A DNA stretch of 64,000 bases from an uncultured Ruminococcus sp. GTDB taxonomy: Bacteria > Bacillota > Clostridia > Lachnospirales > Lachnospiraceae. Positions 18,103-27,616 of the stretch are shown here, piece after piece. A program made the translations under genes and the position numbers. The stretch is from positions 73,148 through 137,147 of the forward strand of contig FMEL01000011.1 in the NCBI GenBank assembly GCA_900066355.1, given 5' to 3'. The notes under the pieces were generated by a model. It searched no databases, was not told where the DNA came from, and saw only the letters and a list, made by a program, of their open reading frames with translations. The stretch's first letter is position 1. Each line of letters opens with the position of its first letter.

Positions 18103-19272
18103 ATGGAAAAAACTAAAATTGACATTATTTCCGGATTTCTTGGAGCCGGTAAAACAACACTGATCAAAAAGCTTCTGAAAGACGCATTTCAGGGTGAGCA
18201 GGTTGTACTGATTGAAAACGAATTCGGTGAAATCGGTATTGATGGTGGTTTCCTGAAAGAAGCAGGAATTCAGATTCGCGAAATGAATTCAGGATGTATC
18301 TGCTGCTCACTGGTTGGTGATTTTGGTGCATCTCTGAAAGAAGTAATCAGCAAATATCATCCGGACCGAATCCTGATCGAGCCATCCGGTGTCGGCAAAT
18401 TATCTGATGTTATCAAGGCTGTACAGGGTGTTGAAGAAGAGACAGGACTTGTACTGAACAGCTACACAACTGTTGTCGATGCAAAGAAATGCAAAATGTA
18501 TATGAGAAACTTTGGTGAGTTCTTTAACAATCAGGTAGAATATGCCGGAGCAATCATCATGAGCCGTACAGATATCGTAGATGAAGCGAAAGCACAGGCA
18601 TCTCTGGAACTTCTCCGTGAGATCAATGCAAAAGCTGCAATCATCACTACACCGATTGAAAAACTGGACGGAAAGAAACTTCTTGATGTTATGGAACATC
18701 CGGTATCCCTTGCGCAGGAACTGATGGAAGAAGAGGAAGTATGCCCGGAATGCGGACATGTACATGAACATGGCGAACATCACCATCACGATCATGGTCA
18801 TGAAGAACATGAGCATCATCATGACCATGAATGCGGATGTGGACATGATCACGATCACGAAGAACATGAGCATCATCATGACCATGAATGCGGATGCGGA
18901 CATGATCACGATCATGAAGAACATGAGCATCATCACGACCATGACCATGAATGTGGATGCGGACATGATCATCATGACCATCACCATCATCATGCAGATG
19001 AAGTATTTACAAGCTGGGGTCGTGAGACAATCAGGAAATTTACAAGAGAAAATCTTGAGAAAATGCTTGAAGCTCTTTCTGCATCAGACGAGTATGGTAT
19101 CATTCTTCGTGCAAAAGGTATGCTTCCGGCAGAAGATGGAACATGGATCTACTTTGATATGGTTCCTGAAGAAACAGAGATCCGCGAAGGCGCACCGGAA
19201 TACACAGGCCGTCTCTGCGTAATCGGATCAAAACTGAAAGAGGACAAACTGGCTGAACTTTTTGGCCTGTAA
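18103..19272 (+). CDS. COG0523 (CobW/ZNG1-type) metallochaperone GTPase with His/Cys repeat tract
   Basis: A G3E P-loop GTPase of the kind that loads metal, often zinc, into client proteins. Walker A is GFLGAGKTT (residues 11-19), and the metal-binding CxCC motif is SGCICC. IEPSGVG and a CobW C-terminal domain (about 300-385) are present. Between the domains lies a long metal-binding tract, about residues 215-300, with three copies of a 19-residue unit rich in His, Asp, Glu and Cys-Gly-Cys. ATG 18103 follows AGAGAGGAAA; an upstream TTG at 18070 was rejected. The partner gene 21 nt downstream is another COG0523 protein. The metal is not shown by sequence; zinc or nickel are the family's usual candidates. 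Confidence 0.9.
   Translation: MEKTKIDIISGFLGAGKTTLIKKLLKDAFQGEQVVLIENEFGEIGIDGGFLKEAGIQIREMNSGCICCSLVGDFGASLKEVISKYHPDRILIEPSGVGKLSDVIKAVQGVEEETGLVLNSYTTVVDAKKCKMYMRNFGEFFNNQVEYAGAIIMSRTDIVDEAKAQASLELLREINAKAAIITTPIEKLDGKKLLDVMEHPVSLAQELMEEEEVCPECGHVHEHGEHHHHDHGHEEHEHHHDHECGCGHDHDHEEHEHHHDHECGCGHDHDHEEHEHHHDHDHECGCGHDHHDHHHHHADEVFTSWGRETIRKFTRENLEKMLEALSASDEYGIILRAKGMLPAEDGTWIYFDMVPEETEIREGAPEYTGRLCVIGSKLKEDKLAELFGL
18804..18986 (+). repeat. 57-bp in-frame tandem repeat encoding the His/Cys metal-binding tract
   Basis: About three near-identical 57-bp units, each starting GAACATGAGCATCATCA, encode a 19-aa block ending with a CGCGHDHDHE-like segment. The third unit has a 6-bp insertion adding one extra D-H pair. 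Copy number could vary by slippage without breaking the frame. Confidence 0.85.
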
Positions 19273-19293
19273 TGATGGAGGATAATACAGATC

Positions 19294-20247
19294 ATGAATG
19301 AAATCACAGTACCGATTTATTTAATGACCGGTTTTCTGGAGAGCGGTAAAACATCGTTCTTAAGCTTCACGATCCAGCAGGATTATTTTCATACAGACGG
19401 AAAAACACTTCTGATCCTCTGTGAAGAGGGCGAAGAAGAATATGATCCGGCAATTCTGAAAGCAAACAATACGGTTGTGGAAGTCATCGAAAACGAAGAA
19501 GATTTTACAACAGACCGCCTTGTTGCAATGGATATTCTTCATCAGCCGGAGCGTGTCATCATAGAATATAATGGCATGTGGCTGGTAAGTAATTTTGAGA
19601 AGATGCAGCTTCCGAAAGGCTGGGGAGTCGAACAGCAGATCACATGTGTCGATGGCAGCACTTTCCAGATGTACATGGCAAATATGAAATCCATTTTTAT
19701 GGATATGATCAAAAATACAGATATGGTTATCTTTAACCGCTGCAAGAAAGAAGATCCGCTTCCGACTTACCGCCGTGGAATCAAAGTCGCCAACCAGAGG
19801 GCCGAAGTCATTTTTGAGGATGAAGAAGGTGAACTTGGTGATATCTTCCAGGATGAGATGCCATTCGATATGAACGCACCGGTTATCGAGATTCTGCCTG
19901 AAGATTATGGTATCTGGTTTGTTGATGCGATGGATCATCCGGAAAACTATGAAGGTAAAACTGTCAAATTCAAAGCAAGAGTCATGAAACCGCGCGGAAT
20001 GGGAAGTAAATTCTTTGTTCCGGGACGTACAGCCATGACCTGTTGTGCGGACGATACGACTTTCCTCGGCTATGTATGCAAGAGTGCTTATGCACCGAAG
20101 CTCACAGCCGGACAGTGGGTGGAAGTCACTGCAAAAGTCGGTATTGAGAAGCGTAACGAATACCAGGGCGAAGAGGGCATTGTTTTGGATGCAGAACACG
20201 TGGAGACCTGTGAGCCGCTGGCAGATGAGATGGTTTACTTTAATTAA
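19294..20247 (+). CDS. COG0523-like GTPase fused to a TIGR03943 (YcgQ-type) C-terminal domain
   Basis: A 317-aa protein. The N-terminal ~190 residues are a CobW-like GTPase (Walker A GFLESGKTS at 13-21) but without the CxCC metal motif of the family. The C-terminal ~110 residues (WFVDAMDHPENYEGKTVKFKARV ... PGRTAMTCCADDTTFLGYVC) match the soluble C-terminal domain of TIGR03943/DUF1980 proteins such as YcgQ, including the MTCC motif. No membrane helix is present. It begins 21 nt after the His-rich COG0523 gene, so both are co-transcribed. A joint role in metal trafficking is inferred from the families and the pairing. Confidence 0.82.
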   Translation: MNEITVPIYLMTGFLESGKTSFLSFTIQQDYFHTDGKTLLILCEEGEEEYDPAILKANNTVVEVIENEEDFTTDRLVAMDILHQPERVIIEYNGMWLVSNFEKMQLPKGWGVEQQITCVDGSTFQMYMANMKSIFMDMIKNTDMVIFNRCKKEDPLPTYRRGIKVANQRAEVIFEDEEGELGDIFQDEMPFDMNAPVIEILPEDYGIWFVDAMDHPENYEGKTVKFKARVMKPRGMGSKFFVPGRTAMTCCADDTTFLGYVCKSAYAPKLTAGQWVEVTAKVGIEKRNEYQGEEGIVLDAEHVETCEPLADEMVYFN

Positions 20248-20265
20248 CACAGTGAGGAAATAACA

Positions 20266-20844
20266 ATGTATCTGATCGTAGGTTTGGGAAATCCCGGAAG
20301 GCAGTATGAAGCGACACGCCATAATATGGGATTTGATGTAATAGACAAGCTTGTGGAAGAATATCAGGTTCCGCAGGCAGGCGTGAAATTTAATGCCATG
20401 TACGGAAAGGGAAGAATCGGCGGACAGCCGGTGATCCTGATGAAACCGCTTTCCTATATGAACTTAAGCGGCGGACCGATCCGGGAGATGGCAAACTACT
20501 TCAAGATCGATCCGGAGACAGAGATGATCGTCGTTTATGATGATATTGATCTTGATCCGGGACAGCTCCGCATCCGCAAAAAAGGCAGTGCGGGCGGTCA
20601 TAACGGAATCAAACACATTATACAGCAGCTCGGAACACAGAATTTTGTGCGTATCAAAGTTGGTGTTGGTGCGAAGCCAAAGGGCTGGGATCTGGCTGAT
20701 CATGTGCTGGGAAGATTTGATAAGGATGACCGTGCCCTTGTCGAAGAAGCGCAGGAGAGAGCGTGCAAAGCAGTTGAACTGATTCTGACAGACAGCGTGG
20801 ACGCAGCCATGAATGAATATAACAAGAAAACGGGGAATGTATGA
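20266..20844 (+). CDS. pth: Peptidyl-tRNA hydrolase (Pth)
   Basis: Releases tRNA from peptidyl-tRNA that drops off ribosomes. The start shows VGLGNPGRQYEATRHNMGF with the catalytic histidine; further motifs are KPLSYMNLSGGP, DDIDLDPGQLRIRKKGSAGGHNGIKHI and FVRIKVGVG. It is 192 aa, normal for the family. It is 18 nt after the COG0523 fusion gene and overlaps mfd by ATGA, the common pth-mfd pairing of Bacillota. Confidence 0.96.
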   Translation: MYLIVGLGNPGRQYEATRHNMGFDVIDKLVEEYQVPQAGVKFNAMYGKGRIGGQPVILMKPLSYMNLSGGPIREMANYFKIDPETEMIVVYDDIDLDPGQLRIRKKGSAGGHNGIKHIIQQLGTQNFVRIKVGVGAKPKGWDLADHVLGRFDKDDRALVEEAQERACKAVELILTDSVDAAMNEYNKKTGNV

Positions 20845-23800
20845 AAACATTTTTGCAGCCTCTGCAAAGTCTTGCAGAGATCGAAGAAATTGAAAAACAG
20901 GCAAAAAAGAATCATGGAATTCTGGAAGTCAGTGGTTGTATAGAGTCCCAGAAAGCTCATCTTATGTATGGGCTTTCCGGGCTTTTTCCATCTCATCTGG
21001 TAATTGCGGCAGATGAAAAGACAGCAAAAGATCTTTACGAGGATTACCGCTTTTATGATAAGCGTGTTTATTATTATCCGGCAAAGGATCTGCTCTTCTT
21101 TCAGGCAGATATTCACGGAAACCTTCTGATACGTCAGCGCATGCAGGTTATCCGTGCGCTTCTGGAACGGCAGGAGGAGATTACGGTCGTTACCAGTATT
21201 GATGGCTGTATGGATTATCTGCTTCCGCTGGAAAAGATTGAAAAACAGCTCATACATTTCCGTAATGACAGTAGCCTTGATATGGACAAACTGACAGCAG
21301 CACTGGTTCATATGGGATATGAGCGCGTCGGACAGGTAGAGATGCCGGGACAGTTTTCAATAAGAGGTGGTATCATTGATATTTATTCTCTTACCGAAGA
21401 AAATCCATGGCGAATCGAACTCTGGGGAGATGAGATTGATTCCATCCGAAGCTTTGACGCACAGAGCCAGAGATCTCTGGAAAATCTGGATGAGATTATG
21501 ATCTATCCGGCAGCAGAGCAGCCGATCGAAAAGGGCGAGGTTACTTTTATTGATTATTTCAAAGACGGAGATTCGATGCTCTTTCTGGATGAATTAAATC
21601 ATCTGGAAGAAAATGCGAAGGCAGTCGAAGAAGAATTTCAGCAGAGCTGCCGGAACCGTCAGGAAAAAGGTGAGACGACACTTTCCGGTAACTGGATGTG
21701 CTCCTGGGAAGAACTGTGCAAAAAGCTCAACAGACGTAACTGTATCGGGCTTTCCCTTCTTGATCCGCGTAAATCCGGATGGAAGATCACAGGACAGTTT
21801 AATCTGACCGTAAAATCTATGAATTCATACCAGAGCAGCTTTGAGCTTCTGGTGAAGGATCTGAAACAGTACAAAAAAGAGGGCTACCGGATTGTGCTTC
21901 TTTCCGGATCAAGAACCCGTGCCGAACGTCTCGCAAAAGATCTGCAGGACGAAGGTTTAAGCGCTTTTTACGGGAAAGATTCGGATCGCATTCTGGAACC
22001 TGGCGAGATCATGGTTGTTTATGGCCATGCGAGAAAAGGGTTTGAATACCCGATGGTCAAATTTGCAGTGATCACAGAGACGGATATTTTCGGTAAAGAG
22101 CAGAAGAAGCGCAAAAAGAAAAAAGAATATAACGGAAAGCGTATTCAGGACTTTTCTGAATTGTCGATCGGCGATTTTGTTGTCCATGAAAAGCATGGAC
22201 TCGGCATTTATCGTGGTATTGAAAAGGTTGCGGTCGACAAGGTTGCGAAGGATTATATCAAGATTGAATACCGAAACGGAAGCAATCTCTATATTCTTGC
22301 AACACAGCTTGATGCACTGCAGAAATATTCCGGGGCGGAGACTGCGAAGCCCCCGAAACTGAACCGCCTCGGCGGTCAGGAATGGAAAAAGACCAAATCA
22401 AAGGTCAAAGGTGCAGTCCGAAACATTGCCCGTGAGCTGGTCGAACTTTATGCGGTACGTCAGGAAAAAGAAGGTTATGTCTGTGGCCCTGACACTGTCT
22501 GGCAGCGGGAGTTTGAAGAAATGTTTCCGTATGAGGAGACAGAGGATCAGCTCTCCGCCATCGAAGATACGAAGCGGGACATGGAAAGCACAAAGATCAT
22601 GGATCGTCTTGTGTGTGGGGATGTCGGCTACGGCAAGACAGAGGTTGCACTTCGTGCCGCATTTAAAGCGGTGCAGGAGAGCCGTCAGGTAGTCTATCTC
22701 GTTCCTACAACGATTCTTGCACAGCAGATTTATAATACTTTTATTCAGCGAATGAAAGAGTTTCCGGTACGTGTAGACCTGCTCTGCCGTTTCCGTACAC
22801 CTGCACAGCAGAAAAAAACCATCGAAGATCTCAAAAAAGGGCAGGTAGATATTGTCGTAGGTACGCACCGTGTACTTTCAAAGGATGTAGAATACAAAAA
22901 TTTAGGACTTCTGATCATTGATGAGGAGCAGCGTTTCGGCGTGGCCCACAAAGAAAAAATCAAGCAGCTGAAAAAAGACATCGATGTACTGACACTGACG
23001 GCAACACCGATTCCGCGAACCCTTCATATGAGTATGATCGGTATTCGTGATATGAGTGTCCTGGAGGAGCCGCCGATGGATCGTGTGCCGATCCAGACGT
23101 ACGTTATGGAGTATGATGAAGAGACCGTCCGTGAGGCGATTAACCGTGAGCTTCGAAGAGGCGGACAGGTATATTATGTTTATAACCGTGTCAATGACAT
23201 TGCAGATGTGGCTGCCAGAATCGCGAAACTTCTTCCGGAGGCGAGGGTGGATTTTGCACATGGACAGATGAGCGAGCGTGAACTTGAAGCTGTTATGTTT
23301 GCATTCATCAATGGAGATATCGATGTGCTTGTTTCGACTACGATCATTGAGACAGGCCTGGATATTTCCAATGTAAATACCATGATCATACATGATTCAG
23401 ACAGATATGGACTTTCACAGCTTTATCAGCTGCGAGGAAGAATCGGACGCTCAAACCGTACGGCATATGCGTTTCTGATGTACCGCAGAAATACCATGCT
23501 GAAAGAAACAGCAGAAAAGCGTCTGTCAGCGATTCGCGAATATACGGATCTCGGAAGCGGATTCAAGATTGCGATGCGTGATCTGGAGCTTCGAGGAGCG
23601 GGAAACCTTCTCGGCGCGGAGCAGCATGGACATATGAATGCGGTCGGTTATGACCTTTACTGTAAGATGCTCAGCGAGGCGGTCAAAGAAGCGAAGGGCA
23701 TTCACACGATGGAAGATTTCGAGACAACGATCGATCTGAACATGGATGCATTTATACCGGATTCTTATATCAGCAACGAATATCAGAAGCTGGATATTTA

Positions 23801-24167
23801 CAAACGAATCGCCGGGATCGAGACGCAGCAGGATTATGACGATATGCTGGAAGAACTTTTGGACCGTTTTGGCGAGATGCCAAAGGCAGTAATGAACCTG
23901 CTTTCCATTGCGAGGATGAAAGCGCTTGCACATCGCTGTTATGTGACAGAAATCAAACAGATCGGAAGAGATATGAAGATCACTTTGTATGAAAATGCAA
24001 AACTGAATCCGGTTGGATTCCCTGCACTGATGCAGAAATACAGACGCGGTCTTCAGTTCAAAAACGAGCAGGAACCGAAGATTTTATTTACACCGGAGGG
24101 AAGCGGAAATGTGCTGACAGCCCTTACGGATCTGCTGACAGAGCTTGAACAGCTTGTAGAAGAATAA
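20841..24167 (+). CDS. mfd: Transcription-repair coupling factor (Mfd)
   Basis: ATP-dependent translocase that removes stalled RNA polymerase from DNA lesions and recruits UvrABC. The N-terminal UvrB-like domains are followed by the RNA-polymerase-interaction (CarD-like) domain around GDFVVHEKHGLGIYRGIEKV. The helicase motor has Walker A GDVGYGKTEVALRAAF, DEEQRFG (DEAD-like), TATPIPRTL, ETGLDISNVNT and QLRGRIGRS, then the TRCF C-terminal domain. The length of 1108 aa is typical. The start overlaps pth by 4 bp. Confidence 0.97.
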   Translation: MKTFLQPLQSLAEIEEIEKQAKKNHGILEVSGCIESQKAHLMYGLSGLFPSHLVIAADEKTAKDLYEDYRFYDKRVYYYPAKDLLFFQADIHGNLLIRQRMQVIRALLERQEEITVVTSIDGCMDYLLPLEKIEKQLIHFRNDSSLDMDKLTAALVHMGYERVGQVEMPGQFSIRGGIIDIYSLTEENPWRIELWGDEIDSIRSFDAQSQRSLENLDEIMIYPAAEQPIEKGEVTFIDYFKDGDSMLFLDELNHLEENAKAVEEEFQQSCRNRQEKGETTLSGNWMCSWEELCKKLNRRNCIGLSLLDPRKSGWKITGQFNLTVKSMNSYQSSFELLVKDLKQYKKEGYRIVLLSGSRTRAERLAKDLQDEGLSAFYGKDSDRILEPGEIMVVYGHARKGFEYPMVKFAVITETDIFGKEQKKRKKKKEYNGKRIQDFSELSIGDFVVHEKHGLGIYRGIEKVAVDKVAKDYIKIEYRNGSNLYILATQLDALQKYSGAETAKPPKLNRLGGQEWKKTKSKVKGAVRNIARELVELYAVRQEKEGYVCGPDTVWQREFEEMFPYEETEDQLSAIEDTKRDMESTKIMDRLVCGDVGYGKTEVALRAAFKAVQESRQVVYLVPTTILAQQIYNTFIQRMKEFPVRVDLLCRFRTPAQQKKTIEDLKKGQVDIVVGTHRVLSKDVEYKNLGLLIIDEEQRFGVAHKEKIKQLKKDIDVLTLTATPIPRTLHMSMIGIRDMSVLEEPPMDRVPIQTYVMEYDEETVREAINRELRRGGQVYYVYNRVNDIADVAARIAKLLPEARVDFAHGQMSERELEAVMFAFINGDIDVLVSTTIIETGLDISNVNTMIIHDSDRYGLSQLYQLRGRIGRSNRTAYAFLMYRRNTMLKETAEKRLSAIREYTDLGSGFKIAMRDLELRGAGNLLGAEQHGHMNAVGYDLYCKMLSEAVKEAKGIHTMEDFETTIDLNMDAFIPDSYISNEYQKLDIYKRIAGIETQQDYDDMLEELLDRFGEMPKAVMNLLSIARMKALAHRCYVTEIKQIGRDMKITLYENAKLNPVGFPALMQKYRRGLQFKNEQEPKILFTPEGSGNVLTALTDLLTELEQLVEE

Positions 24168-24173
24168 AACCGG

Positions 24174-24285
24174 CTGCATGAAGAGTATAAACTGTGAAAT
24201 ATCAGTGAAAATAGCTGGTTTTTGTGATTTTTCTTGCCCTGTCGAGGAAAAAAGTTTATACTCTTATTTATATGAATTCATGCAG
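24174..24285. repeat. Long imperfect inverted repeat flanking the promoter region of the foldase gene
   Basis: The 20-nt left arm CTGCATGAAGAGTATAAACT (24174-24193) is fully complementary to two right-hand blocks, AGTTTATACTC (24253-24263) and TTCATGCAG (24277-24285), which are separated by 13 extra nt. The right arm contains the -10 element of the promoter at 24234-24262. Confidence 0.75.
24234..24262 (+). promoter_or_regulatory. Promoter of the PrsA/FKBP lipoprotein gene
   Basis: TTGCCC (24234-24239), 17-nt spacer, TATACT (24257-24262). The -10 lies inside the right arm of the inverted repeat described separately. Confidence 0.6.
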
Positions 24286-24299
24286 TGATGGAGGATAAA

Positions 24300-25793
24300 A
24301 TGAAAACAATGACAAAGAAAACAGCAGTTGTAGCGCTTGCCGGTGTGATGGCAGCAGGAATGCTCACAGGCTGTGGTGAAAAAGAATTAGATGGAACAAA
24401 GACAGTTGCAACTGTAGATGGTACAGAGATCCCGCTTGGTATGTTAAGCCTTTCTGTCAGAGAGGGTCAGGCGCAGGCAGAGGCGATGTACAAGAGCTTT
24501 ATGGGCGGATCTGATTATTCTATCTGGGGTACAGAGGCAGAGGAAGGCAAGACTTATGGCGAGCAGGCAGTGGAGCAGGCTCTGGAAGATATTGAGTTGA
24601 TGTGTATCCTTAAGGAAAAAGCAGCTGATTATGATGTAGAGATCACAGAAGATGACGAGAAGGCAATCGCCGATGCGGCAGCAGCCTTTATGAGCGCAAA
24701 TACAGAAGACACCCTGAAAACTCTGGCAGTTACAGAAGATCAGGTGAAGACATATCTGGAACTTGAGACATATAAGAGCAGAATGCATGATCCGATCATT
24801 GCTGATGTAGACAAGAATGTTTCTGATGAGGAAGCACAGCAGTCTTCTTTTAACTATGTAAGCATCAGTACATCTGACCTGAGCGATGATGAGATCAAAC
24901 AGAAAAAAGAAGATGCGCAGAAGATCCTTGACGGACTGAATGCAGATCCAGATGGAGATTTCGGTGAAATTGCAAAATCCGTAGATGACTCTTATACAGT
25001 ACTGAGCGGTTCTTTTGATACAAATGAAGATGCGTCAGAAGAGGAATCTGATGACGAAGATGAGACTACAGCATCTTCCAGTAATTATCCGGATGAGGTA
25101 ATGAAAGTTCTCCGTACACTGAAAGACGGCGAAGTCGGCCCGGATGTTATTGAGGCAGATTCTGCTTACTACGTAGTCAAACTTGACAAAGTAAACGACG
25201 AAGATGCGACAGCTACAAAGAAAGAATCCATTATCTCTACCAGAGAAAATGAGCTGTATACAGAGACTACAGACAAATGGATGGATGAAGCTGACATCAA
25301 AGTTGAGAAGAAAGTTCTGAAGACACTGAAAGTTACAGACAATCATAAATTCACAATTCAGACAGCAGCAGAAGACACTACAGACGAGACAGCAGAAGTA
25401 ACTGAAACACCAGAGGTAACAGAAGCAGCAGACGCTACTGAGACACCGGAGGTAACGGAAGCAGCAGATGCTACAGCTACTCCGGAAGTTACAGAAGCAC
25501 CTTCCTATGACACTGATTCATCCCTTGAAGTCAAAGATGGCGATACAGTCAATATTGACTATGTAGGAAAGATTGACGATGTTGCATTTGACGGTGGAAG
25601 TACAGACGGAAATGGTACAGATCTGGTAATCGGTTCCGGTTCATACATTGATAACTTCGAAGAGCAGCTGATCGGTGCACATCCTGGGGATGAAGTAGAA
25701 GTAAAAGTTACTTTCCCGGATGATTATCAGGCAACAGATCTTGCAGGAAAAGAAGCAGTATTTGATGTCACTGTAAACGGAATCTACGAATAA
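24300..25793 (+). CDS. PrsA/SurA-type foldase lipoprotein with C-terminal FKBP domain
   Basis: A 497-aa lipoprotein (lipobox LTGC, Cys25) for folding secreted proteins at the membrane surface. After the lipobox comes a SurA/PrsA-like helical N-domain (VATVDGTEIPLGMLSLSVREG...), then a parvulin-like segment (about 215-345: FGEIAKSVDDSY ... DGEVGPDVIEADSAYYVVKLDKV) interrupted by an acidic SDDEDE insert. A linker with three TPEVTEA-type repeats follows, and residues 400-497 form an FKBP domain (VKDGDTVNIDYVGKIDDVAFDGG ... FPDDYQATDLAGKEAVFDVTVNGIYE). Whether the degenerate parvulin domain is active is unclear. ATG 24300 has GGAGG at 24290-24294; the GTG at 24285 precedes that site. Confidence 0.87.
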   Translation: MKTMTKKTAVVALAGVMAAGMLTGCGEKELDGTKTVATVDGTEIPLGMLSLSVREGQAQAEAMYKSFMGGSDYSIWGTEAEEGKTYGEQAVEQALEDIELMCILKEKAADYDVEITEDDEKAIADAAAAFMSANTEDTLKTLAVTEDQVKTYLELETYKSRMHDPIIADVDKNVSDEEAQQSSFNYVSISTSDLSDDEIKQKKEDAQKILDGLNADPDGDFGEIAKSVDDSYTVLSGSFDTNEDASEEESDDEDETTASSSNYPDEVMKVLRTLKDGEVGPDVIEADSAYYVVKLDKVNDEDATATKKESIISTRENELYTETTDKWMDEADIKVEKKVLKTLKVTDNHKFTIQTAAEDTTDETAEVTETPEVTEAADATETPEVTEAADATATPEVTEAPSYDTDSSLEVKDGDTVNIDYVGKIDDVAFDGGSTDGNGTDLVIGSGSYIDNFEEQLIGAHPGDEVEVKVTFPDDYQATDLAGKEAVFDVTVNGIYE

Positions 25794-25810
25794 TCAAATA
25801 AGATAAACAT

Positions 25811-25844
25811 AAAAAGGATGGCAGGAAAACCTGTCATCCTTTTT
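25811..25844. terminator. Bidirectional Rho-independent terminator
   Basis: Stem AAAAAGGATG-GCAGG with loop AAAA and CCTG-TCATCCTTTTT. It lies between the convergent foldase and PucR-type genes. Confidence 0.9.
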
Positions 25845-25901
25845 AACTTTATAGGAGCGTGCTCAGCAAAGCAAAAAAACTTATATTGTTTGTTTCTAAT
25901 G

Positions 25902-27470
25902 TTATATATGCCACAAATCATTGATTGCCAGATATTCCGCTAATTTATAAGAAAGTCGCAACAAAAACTCTGTCGTGGAATCATTTAAATCTATTTTAGC
26001 AATGTCACAGATTTTTTCCATTCGATATGCAAGCGAATTTCTGTGGATGCACAGGAGATTGGCGGTTTCTTTGTTATTGTGGAAACTCTGAAGATATATT
26101 TCGAGTGTATGGTAAAGTTCATTACCTGTTTCCTGATCGTATTCCCGCAGTCGGTACAGAGCGGGATGAACATATTTTATAAGTTTTTGTGGCTCTTCAA
26201 ATTCATCCATCAGTTCATAGAATTCAATCTCTGAATAACGGTGTGTGCGATGTTCTGACGGGTATCTTCGATCCCATGAGATCTGTTTTTTCAGGGAATC
26301 AGGAATTCTTCGATTCCATTCGAGTACATCACGTGCCTGCTGATAAGCTGTACAAAATTCATCCATTCTGGAAAAGACCAGAGAGATTCCGACATCCAGA
26401 TGAAGATCTGCCATAGTTTTTAACATCAGTTTCTGCGTATCTTCATATACGACAGAACTGCGGTCCGGAACAAGAAGTGCGATCGCATTGTCATGAAGTG
26501 TCATGTACGCTTCAGGAAAAATGTGCTGAATGACAGGACAGATCTGCTGTTTCAGTTCAGTCTCTTTCAAGGGTGACTGCGGCTGAACACAGAGTGCATA
26601 CATTGCGTCTGACATATGGAGATGTGCAATGGCTTCTTTCAGAAGCTCTACAGGTGTTCCAATAAGTAACGCTTCCAGAAGCTGCTGATCTGCACTGGAA
26701 TAGCGAAGCAATTCCGGATGATAACGACCGACAACAAAGCTGATTGCGCGGCTTATATCACTCATGGCAGCCAGATGTTCGGTGGTAAAGGCGGTTACGC
26801 TTTCAATCATAAGTACAAATCCAACCTGAACACCATTCAGAAAAACTTTGGAACTGCATTTTCGATATGGTGATTCCGGGCAGGACACTTCGATCGCTTC
26901 AATATTTGCAGAAGAACTCTGTACTGCCTCAAGGGACATGACATTACTGATAAATTCATAAGTACAGTATCCTCGTTCGATATTTTCTTTCCACAGGATA
27001 TCCGTAACAGGAATGGAAGTGGAATAGGAGAGAATGCGAAATTTTTTATCACAGAAAATCAGGCAGTTTCCGATTTTGATCGAGGCAAAATTTACAACTT
27101 CATCCACACTGTGAGTGGAATTTCCTTTTCGAACCAGTTCTTCATAAAGACTTATCTGTTCCTGTGTCTGAATAAACTGTTTGGCGGCATTAAAAACTGC
27201 AAACAATTCATTTGCGTTTACTGTGGCACGGTCTGTGCATGCATAGGGAAACAGATGGTCCTGGCTGTCAACAAGAATACACTGCGAAGGCTGTGTATCC
27301 GGTGAAAGGACAGAGGAATAACCAAAATAAACGATATCTGTGGAATAGCTTGTCTGCGTTCCATCTAATAATTCTACATCACGTATTTCGTGCAAATCTG
27401 TTGAACAGTTCAATTTAATGTCAAAATTTTTTTCTCCTTTGAGATAATGATAAAGATTTGAAAACAGCAT
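25902..27470 (-). CDS. PucR/CdaR-type transcriptional regulator
   Basis: A 522-aa regulator. The C-terminal ~60 residues form the PucR-type helix-turn-helix (LEIYLQSFHNNKETANLLCIHRNSLAYRMEKI), preceded by a GGDEF-like/CdaR central region. The N-terminal half looks like a sensory domain with no membrane segment. The start at 27470 follows AGAGGTG; an upstream in-frame ATG at 27509 lacks a site. It is divergent from the OYE-decarboxylase/SDR operon, so control of that operon in response to its substrate is the natural inference. Regulators of this class often activate catabolic genes. Confidence 0.85.
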   Translation of the reverse strand: MLFSNLYHYLKGEKNFDIKLNCSTDLHEIRDVELLDGTQTSYSTDIVYFGYSSVLSPDTQPSQCILVDSQDHLFPYACTDRATVNANELFAVFNAAKQFIQTQEQISLYEELVRKGNSTHSVDEVVNFASIKIGNCLIFCDKKFRILSYSTSIPVTDILWKENIERGYCTYEFISNVMSLEAVQSSSANIEAIEVSCPESPYRKCSSKVFLNGVQVGFVLMIESVTAFTTEHLAAMSDISRAISFVVGRYHPELLRYSSADQQLLEALLIGTPVELLKEAIAHLHMSDAMYALCVQPQSPLKETELKQQICPVIQHIFPEAYMTLHDNAIALLVPDRSSVVYEDTQKLMLKTMADLHLDVGISLVFSRMDEFCTAYQQARDVLEWNRRIPDSLKKQISWDRRYPSEHRTHRYSEIEFYELMDEFEEPQKLIKYVHPALYRLREYDQETGNELYHTLEIYLQSFHNNKETANLLCIHRNSLAYRMEKICDIAKIDLNDSTTEFLLRLSYKLAEYLAINDLWHI

Positions 27471-27616
27471 TTTCGCACCTCTTTTACTGAAATTGTGAAA
27501 AATATACAACGAAATGTTGATTTTTTATTATTATAGTGCGTTTTGCACAACTGCTCAATAGTTTTTTCTGTATCGATGCCGTTGTTTTTTTAACAAAGAA
27601 AATGCTATTTTATGCA

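Noticed and set aside
18804..18986. Possible CRISPR-like tandem repeat
   Set aside because: The units are contiguous and in-frame, with no spacers; they encode a metal-binding protein tract.
18400..18993. 197-aa Met-rich minus-strand ORF
   Set aside because: It is the antisense shadow of the His/Asp repeat tract in the COG0523 gene and has no ribosome site.
19360..20322. 320-aa minus-strand ORF
   Set aside because: It is antisense to the COG0523/TIGR03943 fusion gene and has no recognisable domain.
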